Shown: one piece after another, positions 15,732 to 25,163 of the stretch
How the letters are laid out: each line of letters opens with the position of its first letter
Position numbering within the stretch: position 1 is the first letter of the stretch
Source: Acidimicrobiaceae bacterium
GTDB taxonomy: Bacteria > Actinomycetota > Acidimicrobiia > Acidimicrobiales > Aldehydirespiratoraceae
DNA length: 56,825 bases
Assembly: GCA_009844405.1 (NCBI GenBank)
Contig: VYBO01000108.1
Coordinates: 1 to 56,825, forward strand
Direction: 5' to 3'
Notes under the pieces: generated by a model
What the model saw: the letters and a program-made list of their open reading frames with translations, nothing else
Told to the model about the DNA's origin: nothing
The model's database searches: none
Position numbers and translations under genes: made by a program

Positions 15732-18242
15732 GTGGCACCACCACAACAGCAACTGACCACCGCGACCCTCGACCCTGTCCCGGCTCGCCAGGTGGACGAC
15801 GTGCCGGTGGCCGAGGAGATGAGCGACTCGTTCCTCGCCTACGCCCTCTCGGTCATCACCTCCCGCGCCATCCCCGACGTGCGGGACGGTCTCAAGCCGG
15901 TGCAGCGTCGGGTGCTGTGGTCGATGCTGCAGATGGGCTTGCGCCCGGGCACTCCGTATCGCAAGTCGGCTCGGGTCGTGGGCGACACGATGGGTCGCTA
16001 CCACCCGCACGGCGACGCCGCCATCTACGACACCCTCGTCCGGATGGGCCAGGACTTCAGCCGCATGGTCGCCCTCGTCGACCCGCAGGGCAACTTCGGC
16101 AGCCTCGACGACCCGCCGGCCGCCTCCCGCTACACCGAGTGCCGGTTGAGCGAGGCGGCCATGGACATGGTGGGCGAACTCGACGAGGACACCGTCGACT
16201 TCCGGTCCACCTACGACGGCGAGGACACCGAGCCGGTCGTCCTGCCCGCGGCGCTGCCCAACCTGCTTGTCAACGGCACCGCCGGCATCGCTGTGGGCAT
16301 GGCGACGAACATGCTGCCCCACAATCTGGCCGAGGTCGGCGAGGCCATCGAGCTGGTAATGAGCAAGCAGCCGGGCGAAGCCGCAACAGAGCCGAGCCGC
16401 AAGCGCAGGTCGCGGCCGACGACCGACGAGCTCATGGAAGTCGTTCCCGGACCCGACTTCCCCGGCGGCGGGACCGTGGTGGCCGACAACGGCTTGCGGG
16501 CTGCGTACGACTGCGGACGGGGGTCGGTCAGAGTGCGGGCCCGGACCAGCATCGAGTCCATCACTCGCCGCCGCCAAGCGGTCATCGTCACTGAACTGCC
16601 CCACCTCGTAGGACCGGAGCGGGTGGTGTCGCGCATCACCGAGTTGGCAGGGGCCGGACGGCTCACCGGGGTCTCCGGCATCGCCGACCTGAGCGACATG
16701 GACGGACTGCGGCTGCAGATCGATCTGAAGCCGGGTTCGGATCCGTCCACGGTTCTGGGGGAGCTGTACCGGCACACTCCCCTGGAGGAGAGCCTGAGCG
16801 TCAACAACGTGGTGCTGGTCGACGGCGTTCCCACCACAGTCGGGCTGCGGGAGCTCTGCGAGCACTACGTCGCGCACCGTCTCCAAGTCGTCGTGCGCCG
16901 CACCCGCCACCGCCTGCGGCGGGCCGACGAGCGTCTGCACATCGTGGACGGCCTGATCGCCGCTCTCGACAACATCGACGAGGTAGTGGCCCTGATCCGC
17001 GGCTCACGGGACGCAACGGAGGCAAGGGCGGGGCTGACGGCCCGGTTCGGCCTGACCGAGATACAGGCGACCCACATACTCGACATGGCGCTCCGGCGGC
17101 TCACAGCCCTCGAGCGCGAGAGGCTTGATGCGGAGGCCGAAGGCCTTAGAGCAGACATCGCTGACTTCAAGGAGACGCTCGCCAGCAACCGCAGGCAGCG
17201 GGCCTTCGTGCGCAAGGAGTTGCGGCGGATCGTCGACGACCACGGCCGGCCGCGGCGCAGCCGGATAGTCACGGCCGAGATAGCGGACCGCGAGCTGGCC
17301 GGACACTCGGGTGACGGTGCTGCCTCGGCGGCCACACCGGACGCCGTCGATCCCGGGCCCGACCTGCCCTGCGTGGTGACGGTGTCCACCAGCGGCCAAA
17401 TCGGGCGGGCATCGCTGAAGGGAGACCGGCGGGCATCACCCGGACGCCACGATCTGATCGCGGCCAGGGTCGTGTCCTCCACCGGAACTCCCGTGGTGGC
17501 GGTGACCAGCGCGGGACGGGCGCTCAGCGTGCGCGGCGCGGAGATCCCCGAGGCGAACAACCGCGTCCGCGGCGCGGACGTCTCATCCGTCCTCGATCTG
17601 GACGCCGGAGAGCAAGTCCTGGCCCTCGTCGCGGCAGGCAGCGACCGGCTTGTCCTGGTGACGGCAAGGGGCGGCATCAAGCGGATCGAGACTGACGAGG
17701 TGCTCGGCGTGGCTCCAGGGGCGTCGCTGGTGTCGTTGGGCGCCGGAGACCGGCTGGCCTGCGCCTTCACCGCCCCCGACGACGTGGACCTCGTGCTGGC
17801 CGCCGACGACGGGAGAGCGCTGCGCATGGCAGCCTCGTCGGTTCGGACGCACCGCCGCGGCGCGGCGGGCATGGCAGGCATCAAGCTGCGCGACGGTTCG
17901 GTGCTGGTGGGCGCTGGAGCCGTGATCGGCGACCCGGTGCTGACGGTCGCGACGAGCACGACCGGCGCCGGGAGCGGCGTCAAGGCCACGCAATGCTCGG
18001 CGCTGCCGACGCAGGGCAGGGGAGGCCAGGGCGTGCTCGTTGCGAAGCTTCAGCCCGGAGAGTCCGTCGTCGCCGCGGCAGTAGGTGCCGTCGACGGCAT
18101 GCTGGCCTTGATGGGTCAAGACGACGATCCCCGCAAGATCGACCCCAACCCTGTACCGGTACGGATCGAGCCCACGGCGCGCTATCGCTCACCCCAGCGC
18201 CTCGAGCGTCGCATCCATGTGCTGGCACCGGGAAGGTGGTGA
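15732..18242 (+). CDS. parC: DNA topoisomerase IV subunit A (type IIA topoisomerase breakage-reunion subunit)
   Basis: The 836-residue protein starts with the family signature SRAIPDVRDGLKPVQRR (about 40-56) and has the active-site tyrosine in AASRYTECRL (about residue 134). It forms the covalent DNA-protein link during double-strand passage. A basic insert (SRKRRSR, about 220) interrupts the usual spacing. The C-terminal beta-pinwheel lacks an intact GyrA box; near its end it has LPTQGRGGQGV, where actinobacterial ParC-like proteins carry a related motif. This favours topoisomerase IV over gyrase. GTG 15732 is preceded by GGAG at 6-nt spacing; a GTG 30 codons upstream has no such site. parE follows within 6 nt, in A-then-B order. 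Confidence 0.8.
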   Translation: MAPPQQQLTTATLDPVPARQVDDVPVAEEMSDSFLAYALSVITSRAIPDVRDGLKPVQRRVLWSMLQMGLRPGTPYRKSARVVGDTMGRYHPHGDAAIYDTLVRMGQDFSRMVALVDPQGNFGSLDDPPAASRYTECRLSEAAMDMVGELDEDTVDFRSTYDGEDTEPVVLPAALPNLLVNGTAGIAVGMATNMLPHNLAEVGEAIELVMSKQPGEAATEPSRKRRSRPTTDELMEVVPGPDFPGGGTVVADNGLRAAYDCGRGSVRVRARTSIESITRRRQAVIVTELPHLVGPERVVSRITELAGAGRLTGVSGIADLSDMDGLRLQIDLKPGSDPSTVLGELYRHTPLEESLSVNNVVLVDGVPTTVGLRELCEHYVAHRLQVVVRRTRHRLRRADERLHIVDGLIAALDNIDEVVALIRGSRDATEARAGLTARFGLTEIQATHILDMALRRLTALERERLDAEAEGLRADIADFKETLASNRRQRAFVRKELRRIVDDHGRPRRSRIVTAEIADRELAGHSGDGAASAATPDAVDPGPDLPCVVTVSTSGQIGRASLKGDRRASPGRHDLIAARVVSSTGTPVVAVTSAGRALSVRGAEIPEANNRVRGADVSSVLDLDAGEQVLALVAAGSDRLVLVTARGGIKRIETDEVLGVAPGASLVSLGAGDRLACAFTAPDDVDLVLAADDGRALRMAASSVRTHRRGAAGMAGIKLRDGSVLVGAGAVIGDPVLTVATSTTGAGSGVKATQCSALPTQGRGGQGVLVAKLQPGESVVAAAVGAVDGMLALMGQDDDPRKIDPNPVPVRIEPTARYRSPQRLERRIHVLAPGRW

Positions 18243-18247
18243 TTCCG

Positions 18248-20464
18248 GTGGCTTCAACCCAGTCGATGAGAGGGGCCGGGGCGGTCGAGGTACCGCTGTT
18301 GCCGGGAATCGAGACGGAGTCCGCGGCGGAGCCGGCAGCTGCCGGCCGTGCCGGCAACGGTTCCAACGGGGCGCCGAACCGCTTCGCGGACACCTACGAC
18401 GCCGACTCCATTGAGACGCTCGAGGGTCTGGAAGCCGTTCGCAAGCGCCCGGCCATGTACATCGGCGGCAACGGGTCCGAGGGCCTCATGCATCTCGTCT
18501 GGGAGATCGTCGACAACGCCGTCGACGAGGCCGCGGCGGGCTTCGGCAAGAGGGTGGATGTCACCCTGCGCCGCGACGGGTCGATCGAGGTGGCGGACAG
18601 AGGTCGGGGCATTCCCGTCGACAAGCACCCCGACCGCGACGTGTCGGCCCTGGAAGTGGTGTTCACCGAGCTTCACGCGGGCGGCAAGTTCGGCGAGGGC
18701 GCCTACAAGGCCTCCGGCGGGCTGCACGGCGTGGGAGCGTCGGTCGTGAACGCCCTGTCCACCCGACTCGATGTCGAGGTGCGTCGAGACGGTCATGTCC
18801 ACGAATTGAGCTTCAAGGATCAGGAGCCGGGCCACTTCGCCGGGCACAAGTTCGTTCCCGGCAGTGACGTCCGTCCTTCCGCACGGCGAACCAAGGCAAC
18901 CGGCACGAAGGTGAGGTTCTGGCCGGACAGGGCCCTCTTCCATCCTGACGCCCGCATCGACGCCGACGAGGTGCGCAGCCGGGTCAAGCAGATGTGCTAC
19001 CTGGTGCCGGGCTTGAAGATGACGGTCGCCGACAACCGGCCCGGCGAGAGCGCCGAGCTCTTCGAATACGTGAGCCGGGGCGGCCTCGCCGACCTGATCA
19101 AGGAGCGTTCGGAACGATCTGGCGGGGATGCCGTCAGCGGCGTCATCACGATCAACGGCATCGAGCGCTTCACGGAGAAGGTGCCCGTTGACGGCAGGAT
19201 CACCGAGGTCGAGAGAGAGTGCACCGTCGACGTCGCGCTCCGCTGGACGTCGGGATACGACAGCGACGTGGAGTCGTTCGTGAACACGATCCCCACCAGT
19301 TCCGGCGGTACGCACCTCGCCGGGTTCGACAAGGCGCTGACGCGGGTGGTCAACGGCGTGCTCCTCAGGGACAATCGCAAGCTGGCCCGGCTGGCCCGTG
19401 ACAGCAGTGGGGCGGGCACCAGGAGCGGCAAGAGCAGCACGGCCAAGACCAATGCCACCAAGGACGACGTGCGGGAGGGTCTCATCGCGGCGGTCAAGGT
19501 GCAGTTCTCCGAGCCGCAGTTCCGGGGCCAGACCAAGCAGGAACTGGGCACGCCGGCGGTTGAGGGCATCGTGGCCCGGATCACCTACGAGCAGCTCAAG
19601 GAGTGGTTCGAGCCGGGTGGCGGTCCCCGCTCGCAGGTGAAGGCCATCGGCGACAAGGTGGCTGCTGCGGTGGTGAACCGCGTCGCCTCCAAGCAGATGC
19701 TCGACACCAAGCGCAAGGCGGCCAGTCTCGGCTCGACCGGAATGCCGGACAAGCTGGCCGACTGCCGTGTCCACGGCCCGGAAGCCGAGCTGATCCTGGT
19801 GGAGGGCGACTCGGCGGCGGGCCCGGCCAAGCGGGGCCGCGACTCGGAGTTCATGGCCATCCTTCCGCTGCGGGGCAAGATCGTGAACGCGGCCAAGGCA
19901 AGCCCCAAGCAGGTGCTCGACAATGCCGAGGCGCAGGCGATCTTCACTGCCATGGGCGCCGGCGCGGGCGACGCCTTCGACATCGAGGCCGCTCGCTACG
20001 GCCGGATCGTCATCCTGTGCGACGCCGACGTCGACGGCAGCCATATCCGCTGCCTGCTGCTGACCCTCATCCACGGGTACATGCGGGAGATGCTCGCCCA
20101 GGGCCGTGTCTTCTCGGCCCAGCCGCCGCTGTACACCTCCAGGGTCGGGGACCGGACCTACCGGGCCTACTCCGACGAGGAGCGCGACCGCATCACCGGC
20201 GAGCTCTGCCGGGGAAAGCGCAGGCCTGAGAACGTCAAATGGCAGCGCTTCAAGGGGTTGGGCGAGATGAACACCGACGAACTCCGGCACTGCGCCCTTG
20301 ATCCCGCTACCCGCACGCTGCGCCGCCTCACCATGGCCGACGCCCAGCAGGCCGACGCCGCGGCCGAGATTTTCGACGTTCTGATGGGCAGCGACGTGGC
20401 GGTGCGACGCGACTACCTGGTCGAGAACTCCTCCCTGGTGGACGAGGCGACCCTCGACATCTAG
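18248..20464 (+). CDS. parE: DNA topoisomerase IV subunit B (ATPase subunit)
   Basis: The 738-residue protein begins with about 45 variable residues, then the GHKL ATPase: EGLEAVRKRPAMYIGG, EIVDNAVDEA (Mg/ATP asparagine) and GGLHGVGASVVNALS. The toprim domain has LVEGDSAAGPAK and CDADVDGSH, which supply the catalytic glutamate and metal-binding aspartates. With ParC it forms the A2B2 enzyme that unlinks daughter chromosomes. The start is uncertain: GTG 18248 has GGAAGG 11 nt upstream, while GTG 18239 would overlap the parC stop. A lysine/serine-rich insert (about 385-405) sits at the transducer region. The organism should have a separate gyrase elsewhere. Confidence 0.85.
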   Translation: MASTQSMRGAGAVEVPLLPGIETESAAEPAAAGRAGNGSNGAPNRFADTYDADSIETLEGLEAVRKRPAMYIGGNGSEGLMHLVWEIVDNAVDEAAAGFGKRVDVTLRRDGSIEVADRGRGIPVDKHPDRDVSALEVVFTELHAGGKFGEGAYKASGGLHGVGASVVNALSTRLDVEVRRDGHVHELSFKDQEPGHFAGHKFVPGSDVRPSARRTKATGTKVRFWPDRALFHPDARIDADEVRSRVKQMCYLVPGLKMTVADNRPGESAELFEYVSRGGLADLIKERSERSGGDAVSGVITINGIERFTEKVPVDGRITEVERECTVDVALRWTSGYDSDVESFVNTIPTSSGGTHLAGFDKALTRVVNGVLLRDNRKLARLARDSSGAGTRSGKSSTAKTNATKDDVREGLIAAVKVQFSEPQFRGQTKQELGTPAVEGIVARITYEQLKEWFEPGGGPRSQVKAIGDKVAAAVVNRVASKQMLDTKRKAASLGSTGMPDKLADCRVHGPEAELILVEGDSAAGPAKRGRDSEFMAILPLRGKIVNAAKASPKQVLDNAEAQAIFTAMGAGAGDAFDIEAARYGRIVILCDADVDGSHIRCLLLTLIHGYMREMLAQGRVFSAQPPLYTSRVGDRTYRAYSDEERDRITGELCRGKRRPENVKWQRFKGLGEMNTDELRHCALDPATRTLRRLTMADAQQADAAAEIFDVLMGSDVAVRRDYLVENSSLVDEATLDI

Positions 20465-20537
20465 GAGCGGCCCGCCCGCTCCGGTCCGGGGCTTGTCCAT
20501 CCCTGCCGCTGTCACACCCATGGACTAGAACGACGGC

Positions 20538-21428
20538 GTGCAGCTCGAGTTCGATCCGGCCGACATGCTCGACCCGGCAGGCGTCGGCGCGGTCGGGGAG
20601 GACGGCCGCCCGAGCCCGCCCGAGAGGCTCTCACCGTCGGGGGCGGCGACATTCGAGCAGTGCCCCCGCCGCTGGCGATTCCGCTATGTGGACCGCCTGC
20701 CCGATCCGCCAGGTGAGGAAGCCCTGATCGGCACGTTCACCCATCGAGTGCTCGAGCACCTCATGCAACGACACCCGGGCCGGCGGACCAAGGACGACGC
20801 TCGCCGGATTGCCCGTGCATCCTGGCCCGAGATGTCGGGCAGCGACGACTACCGCGATCTCGAACTCGACGACGAGCAGGCGCTGGAGTTCCGCTGGAAG
20901 GCTTGGCGGGCGATCGAAGGGCTGTGGGAACTCGAGGATCCGTCCGGTGTGGAGGTGCAAGCCACCGAGCAGCAGCTGTCCGTGACGCTGGACGGAGTGC
21001 CCTTCCGGGGCGTCGTGGACCGTGTCGAATCCGAGCCGGACGGTCTTGTGATCAGCGACTACAAGTCGGGCCGGGCACCCACACCGCGGTACGCGCCCAG
21101 TCGACTCCAGCAAGTGTTGCTCTACGCGGCCGCGGTAGCTGCGGAGACGGGCGAGCAGCCGGTGAGGGCGCGGCTGCTGTACCTGGGCCAGAAGATCGTG
21201 GCTACGGGCGTTACACCCGTCGAGCTTGGAGGCGCGGTCGAGCAGTTGAAGTCAACGTGGGATGCAATCGGGGACGCCTGCCACGCCGACGACTTCTCGG
21301 CCCAGCCCGGACCGCTGTGCGGCTACTGCCCGTACGTCGAACGCTGTACCGAGGGTCAGACCGAGAATCTCCGGCGATCAGAGCTTCGAGCCGCCGAGGA
21401 GGAGAGCCTCTTGAGGCTGGCCGGCTAG
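20538..21428 (+). CDS. RecB/Cas4-like PD-(D/E)XK nuclease with putative Fe-S cysteines
   Basis: In this 296-residue nuclease the core reads GVVDRVE, then VISDYKSG (about 155-180), giving the Asp and D-x-K catalytic residues of RecB-family exonucleases. A cysteine in FEQCPRRW near residue 39 and a C-terminal CGYCPYVERC provide four cysteines in the spacing that holds a 4Fe-4S cluster in AddB, Cas4 and related nucleases. Such stand-alone proteins are common in actinobacteria, and a role in DNA end processing is inferred. It starts 73 nt after parE. Its stop shares a CTAG (21425-21428) with the convergent gene. Confidence 0.8.
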   Translation: MQLEFDPADMLDPAGVGAVGEDGRPSPPERLSPSGAATFEQCPRRWRFRYVDRLPDPPGEEALIGTFTHRVLEHLMQRHPGRRTKDDARRIARASWPEMSGSDDYRDLELDDEQALEFRWKAWRAIEGLWELEDPSGVEVQATEQQLSVTLDGVPFRGVVDRVESEPDGLVISDYKSGRAPTPRYAPSRLQQVLLYAAAVAAETGEQPVRARLLYLGQKIVATGVTPVELGGAVEQLKSTWDAIGDACHADDFSAQPGPLCGYCPYVERCTEGQTENLRRSELRAAEEESLLRLAG

Positions 21429-21700
21429 CGCGAACGGCGCCTCCAGGCCTTCCAGAGCAACCGGAGGACCAACAGTCCTGCCGCTGCGCCCAGCACCGTT
21501 GAGATCCCCACCGAGTACAGCAGTCTCTCGCTCCAGGCGTTGGGTGGTTCGGCGGCGATTCCGGGGCCCGGCGCCGGAGGGGGCTCACTCTGGCCGGATT
21601 GCGGCGGGTCGATCACAGGGTCGAGGAGGGTGTCGACGACCGAGGAGCCGTTCCCGCTGGGCCGGTAGCGGGGCTGGTCGCGCTGGGGGTCATAGACCAT
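21425..21700 (-). CDS. Small single-pass membrane protein
   Basis: The 91-residue protein has a hydrophilic, Pro-rich N-terminal half, one hydrophobic segment (about residues 62-82: VGISTVLGAAAGLLVLRLL) and a basic tail. No family was recognised. Its ATG lies 11 nt inside the end of the ParA gene on the same strand, so the two are translationally coupled. A membrane partner for the ParA-like ATPase is possible but speculative. Confidence 0.55.
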   Translation of the reverse strand: MVYDPQRDQPRYRPSGNGSSVVDTLLDPVIDPPQSGQSEPPPAPGPGIAAEPPNAWSERLLYSVGISTVLGAAAGLLVLRLLWKAWRRRSR

Positions 21701-22484
21701 TGCGATCCTCCGGTGCTGGTGTGCCGACCACTAAATCGTAGAGGAGATCGAACTCGGCGCACGCCTCGGCTGCGCCTCGGCGGGGTGGCAGGGCGTGAAT
21801 GGGATGCGAGCGAGCAGCGGCCTCTGCCACGGCAGCCCGCAAGCGGACGGGAGGCAGCGCCAGCTGTCCGTGGTCAGCGATGAGCTGCTCGTTCCAGTAG
21901 CGGGAATCCCGGGTGCGAGCGAGGCGGTTGACGGCGACTCCGGCAACTCGGAGGCCGAACGGCTTCCTCGCGGCGACGCGTTCGATGGTCCGCATGATCT
22001 CGCTGACCCCGTCGGAGGCCCACGCGCTCGGCTCGGTGACCACCAGGGCCGAGTCTGCGGCGAACAGGGCGTTGATGGTCAAGAGTCCGAGCGACGGGGG
22101 ACAGTCGATCAGCACGAGGCTCTGGTTTCCCGACAGAGCCACCCGGAGGCGGTCCTGGGCGCCGACAGGGTCGGAGAGCAGTTGGCGCTCCCGGCCCGCC
22201 AGCGCCGGAGTGGATGCGACGACCCTCGGAGGCAGACCCTGGTCGTCGGGCCAGCCCGACGGAACGGCCAGGCTCGCAACCACTCCCGGCCGGTCCGACG
22301 CCAGGGCTTCGTCCACGTTGGTGTCGGGTGCCCACAGCCCGAGTCCGGTGGTTGCGTTGCCCTGAGGATCGAGGTCGATCACAAGGCATGGAATCCGTCG
22401 TGCCCAGGCGCCCGACGCCAGTCCGAGCGCCGTGGTCGTCTTGCCGACTCCGCCCTTCTGGTTCACCAGAGCGATCACTGTCAC
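21690..22484 (-). CDS. ParA-family partition ATPase (orphan)
   Basis: A 264-residue deviant-Walker ATPase. The N-terminus has the ParA box NQKGGVGKTTTALGLA with the signature lysine, then the A' motif VIDLDPQGNAT and the Walker B segment LVLIDCPPSLGLLT. Family members position chromosomes, plasmids or protein complexes through ATP-dependent dimerisation on DNA. There is no ParB gene next to it, so it is either an orphan or works with the coupled membrane protein downstream. I chose GTG 22484 because the family sequence begins exactly there. It lies 79 nt from the divergent transporter gene. Confidence 0.8.
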   Translation of the reverse strand: MTVIALVNQKGGVGKTTTALGLASGAWARRIPCLVIDLDPQGNATTGLGLWAPDTNVDEALASDRPGVVASLAVPSGWPDDQGLPPRVVASTPALAGRERQLLSDPVGAQDRLRVALSGNQSLVLIDCPPSLGLLTINALFAADSALVVTEPSAWASDGVSEIMRTIERVAARKPFGLRVAGVAVNRLARTRDSRYWNEQLIADHGQLALPPVRLRAAVAEAAARSHPIHALPPRRGAAEACAEFDLLYDLVVGTPAPEDRNGL

Positions 22485-22562
22485 GCCTGCACCGTAGCCA
22501 AGCGAGACGCTGCCACGCACAAGATCGCGCCGAAGCTCCGCTCGACGTAGCACACTGGCTGC

Positions 22563-23804
22563 ATGGCTGCACCCGGTCGTATTCCTCAGGCGCTGACGCG
22601 GGCGGCCACGCGTTGGGCGCGCGACCTGCTGGCGGCACGGAGCGCCTTCGCTGCACTGGTGATGGCCGCCCTCGCCAGCCTCGTTGCCGGTCTGATCCTG
22701 GCCTCCATCACCGAGACCCTTGAGGAGTTCCCGGGGTTGCTGCTGCTAGTGCCGGCGGCCATCGCGGTGAAGGGCAACATCTTCGGGGCGCTGGGCAGCC
22801 GGCTCGGCACCGCCATCCACGCGGGAACATTCCGGCTGTCGGGCCGGCGGGACTCGGTGATGGCGCAGAACGCGGTCGCCTCGGTGGCGTTGAGCCTCGC
22901 GCTGGGTGTGGTGCTGGCCATCCTGGCGAAGGCCATCGCGCTGGCCTTCAACGTCTCGCCGACGATGAGCCTCTCGGACTTCCTCGTGATCTCGGCGCTG
23001 GGGTGTCTGATCGCGGCCTTCGTCGTGCTGGCGATCACTCTGGCGACCGCGGCTGGCGCGGTGCGGTTCGGCTGGGACCTCGACAACGTGGTCGCGCCGA
23101 TGGTGACGGTCGCAGGCGATGTGGTGACCCTGCCCTCGCTGGTGGTGGCGGCCGAACTCGCAGGGTTCGACATCCTCACGCCGTCGATGGCGTGGGCCCT
23201 GGGGGTCCTGGCCGCGTTGTCGGTGGCGTGGGGGCTGCGGAGCAGGCTGCTGGAGTTGCGCACGATCATGCGTGAGTCGATGCCCGTGCTGGTCGCGGCG
23301 GGAATGCTCGATCTGGTGGCCGGGATCACGGTGGAGAAGCGCATCGAGGACTTCGTCACTTTCCCGGTTCTGCTCGTTCTGCTGCCGGGCTACCTGGCCA
23401 CGGCCGGAGCGCTCGGGGGGGTGCTGTCGAGCCGCCTGTCCACCAAGCTGCATCTGGGCCTGGCCAGGCCCTCCGTCGTGCCCTCGGGGGAGGCGAGAGT
23501 CGATCTCGCCACCACTTTCGCGCTGTCACTCCCGGTGTTCGCACTGCTCGGCCTGGTGTCGTCGATGGCGGCCGGTCTGACGGGCCATGCCGGCCCTCCG
23601 CTGGCCGACCTGGTCGCGGTGGCTGTGCTCGGCGGCCTTCTGGCCACTGTGCTGATCGTGGTGGTGGCCTACTACGGGACGCTCGCGGCCGTGCGGTTCG
23701 GAGTCGACCCCGACACCTACGGCATTCCCATGGTCACCTCGTCTCTGGACCTGGCCGGGGCGTTCACCCTGATCGTCTCGGTGGTCTTGGTGGGCGTGGT
23801 CTGA
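22563..23804 (+). CDS. SLC41/MgtE-type divalent cation transporter
   Basis: The 413-residue membrane protein has about ten hydrophobic segments arranged as two related halves. Each half contains an SLC41/MgtE-like pore motif: FPGLLLLVPAAIAVKGNIFG (about residues 59-78), and later a paralogous LLVLLPGYLATAGALGG (about 275). The cytoplasmic N and CBS domains of MgtE are absent, as in the COG1824 permease group. Transport of Mg2+ or another divalent cation is the family expectation. The next gene, a PhoU/TrkA_C protein, is the classic neighbour of this permease type, which supports a functional pair. Confidence 0.75.
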   Translation: MAAPGRIPQALTRAATRWARDLLAARSAFAALVMAALASLVAGLILASITETLEEFPGLLLLVPAAIAVKGNIFGALGSRLGTAIHAGTFRLSGRRDSVMAQNAVASVALSLALGVVLAILAKAIALAFNVSPTMSLSDFLVISALGCLIAAFVVLAITLATAAGAVRFGWDLDNVVAPMVTVAGDVVTLPSLVVAAELAGFDILTPSMAWALGVLAALSVAWGLRSRLLELRTIMRESMPVLVAAGMLDLVAGITVEKRIEDFVTFPVLLVLLPGYLATAGALGGVLSSRLSTKLHLGLARPSVVPSGEARVDLATTFALSLPVFALLGLVSSMAAGLTGHAGPPLADLVAVAVLGGLLATVLIVVVAYYGTLAAVRFGVDPDTYGIPMVTSSLDLAGAFTLIVSVVLVGVV

Positions 23805-23853
23805 TGGGCACGGCGTCGCGCTTGAGCCCTACGATGATTCCAGGAGGGACCTG

Positions 23854-25095
23854 ATGGAAGACAGACCTCGCAATCTGCGCGAGATGCTGGCCGAGGCCAA
23901 GGACACCTCCGAGTTGATGGTGGACCTCGCCTACGCCGCGCTCTACTTCGGCGATCCCGACATGGCCGACGAGGTGGGCGCGCTCGAGGAGCGGATGAGC
24001 CATCTGGTGCAGGACATGAGGGCGGTTTGCATCCTGGCCGTGCGCCACCCCCGCGACGCCGACGGCATGTCGTCGGTGCTGCAGGTGATCTCCGCCATCG
24101 AGCGCATCGCCAACGACGCGGTCGACATTGCCCGCATCGTCACCCACCGGGTCGGCATACCGACGGAGCTCGTGGCCGACCTGAGTGCGGCCGAGGAGGT
24201 GTCTCACCGGGTGCGGGTCTCGGACGGCTCGCTTCTCGCCCACCGCCGCCTGGCCGACCACGAGATGCCGGCCAAGATGGGCATGCGGGTGATGGCGGTG
24301 CGCCGGGAGCGCGAGTGGATCACCGATGTGGGAGGCGACACGGTCCTCGTCCCCGATGACGTGCTGTTCCTGCGGGGGTCGCCCGACGGCATCGACGAGT
24401 TGCGCAGCCTGGCCGGGTCTCCGGACCGGATGCCGCCGGAGGTGCCAGACGGTCCGGTCGCCACGGACCTCGACCGTGCGGTGGACGTGCTGGTGGAGAT
24501 GAAGGACCTCTCGGAGGTGGCTGTCGGCCTGGCCTACTCGTCGCTGGTGCTCCGGGACGAGAGCCTGGCCGCTGAGGTGCGCCACCTCGAGGATCGCCTC
24601 GATGAGATGAAGGACCGCCTGGAGGAGTGGGTTCTGAGTGCGGCCAGGCACTACGTCGATCACTCGGCTCTTCGGGGGTTGCTGCACCTGTCGCAGGCGG
24701 CGGAGGATCTGGGAGACCAGGCCCAGCAGATGGTGTGGATCATCGAGCGCCAGGAAGACATCCACCCGATATTGGCTGTCGCGCTCGGCGACAGCGACGA
24801 GGTGGTGGTGCACATCCCGGTGGCGGAGGATTGCGCGGTCGAAGGCAGGACGCTGGCCGACCTGAGGCTGAACATCGAGCCGGGCTTCACTGTGTTGGCC
24901 ATCCGCCGCGGGGGCCAGTACCGCTACCGGCCGCGCGGCGAGGTACGGCTTGCGCCCGGTGATTCTCTCATCGCCAGCGGCCCCGACGAGGGGCGAGATC
25001 GCCTGGCCGAGATGTGCGGTTGGCGGCTCATCAACAGGGACGACGACACGGCGATGGTCTTCGAGCCGTTGGAGTCGAGCCTGCCGACTGGGTAG
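23854..25095 (+). CDS. PhoU/TrkA_C-domain regulator of a cation transporter
   Basis: The 413-residue soluble protein is built of two similar halves. Each has a helical PhoU-like unit (about 1-100 and 205-300, both starting with ALYFGD- or SSLVLRDE-type helices) followed by an RCK_C/TrkA_C beta-rich unit (about 110-190 and 310-390, for example GMRVMAVRRE and GFTVLAIRRG). This domain set occurs with SLC41-type permeases, and the gene is 49 nt downstream of one. It probably senses a ligand such as c-di-AMP or nucleotide and gates that transporter. The ligand and metal are unproven. RBS GGAGGGA lies about 7 nt before the ATG. Confidence 0.75.
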   Translation: MEDRPRNLREMLAEAKDTSELMVDLAYAALYFGDPDMADEVGALEERMSHLVQDMRAVCILAVRHPRDADGMSSVLQVISAIERIANDAVDIARIVTHRVGIPTELVADLSAAEEVSHRVRVSDGSLLAHRRLADHEMPAKMGMRVMAVRREREWITDVGGDTVLVPDDVLFLRGSPDGIDELRSLAGSPDRMPPEVPDGPVATDLDRAVDVLVEMKDLSEVAVGLAYSSLVLRDESLAAEVRHLEDRLDEMKDRLEEWVLSAARHYVDHSALRGLLHLSQAAEDLGDQAQQMVWIIERQEDIHPILAVALGDSDEVVVHIPVAEDCAVEGRTLADLRLNIEPGFTVLAIRRGGQYRYRPRGEVRLAPGDSLIASGPDEGRDRLAEMCGWRLINRDDDTAMVFEPLESSLPTG

Positions 25096-25163
25096 CGGCG
25101 AGCGCGGCGACGCCGAACCGGCGCGGTGCGATGCAGCGCGCCTCGGCGCTAGCTTCACCGGCC

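Noticed and set aside
15732..20464. Calling the topoisomerase pair DNA gyrase (gyrA/gyrB)
   Set aside because: The C-terminal domain lacks an intact GyrA box, the order is A then B, and the A subunit has ParC-like tail wording; topoisomerase IV fits better.
18254..20521. Very long open frame antisense to parE
   Set aside because: The opposite strand has unambiguous topoisomerase motifs; the antisense product is low-complexity, as expected for shadow frames in GC-rich DNA.
22485..22562. Mg2+ riboswitch (M-box) before the SLC41 gene
   Set aside because: Only 78 bp separate the divergent ParA gene from the transporter start; there is no room for the structure and no matching motif.
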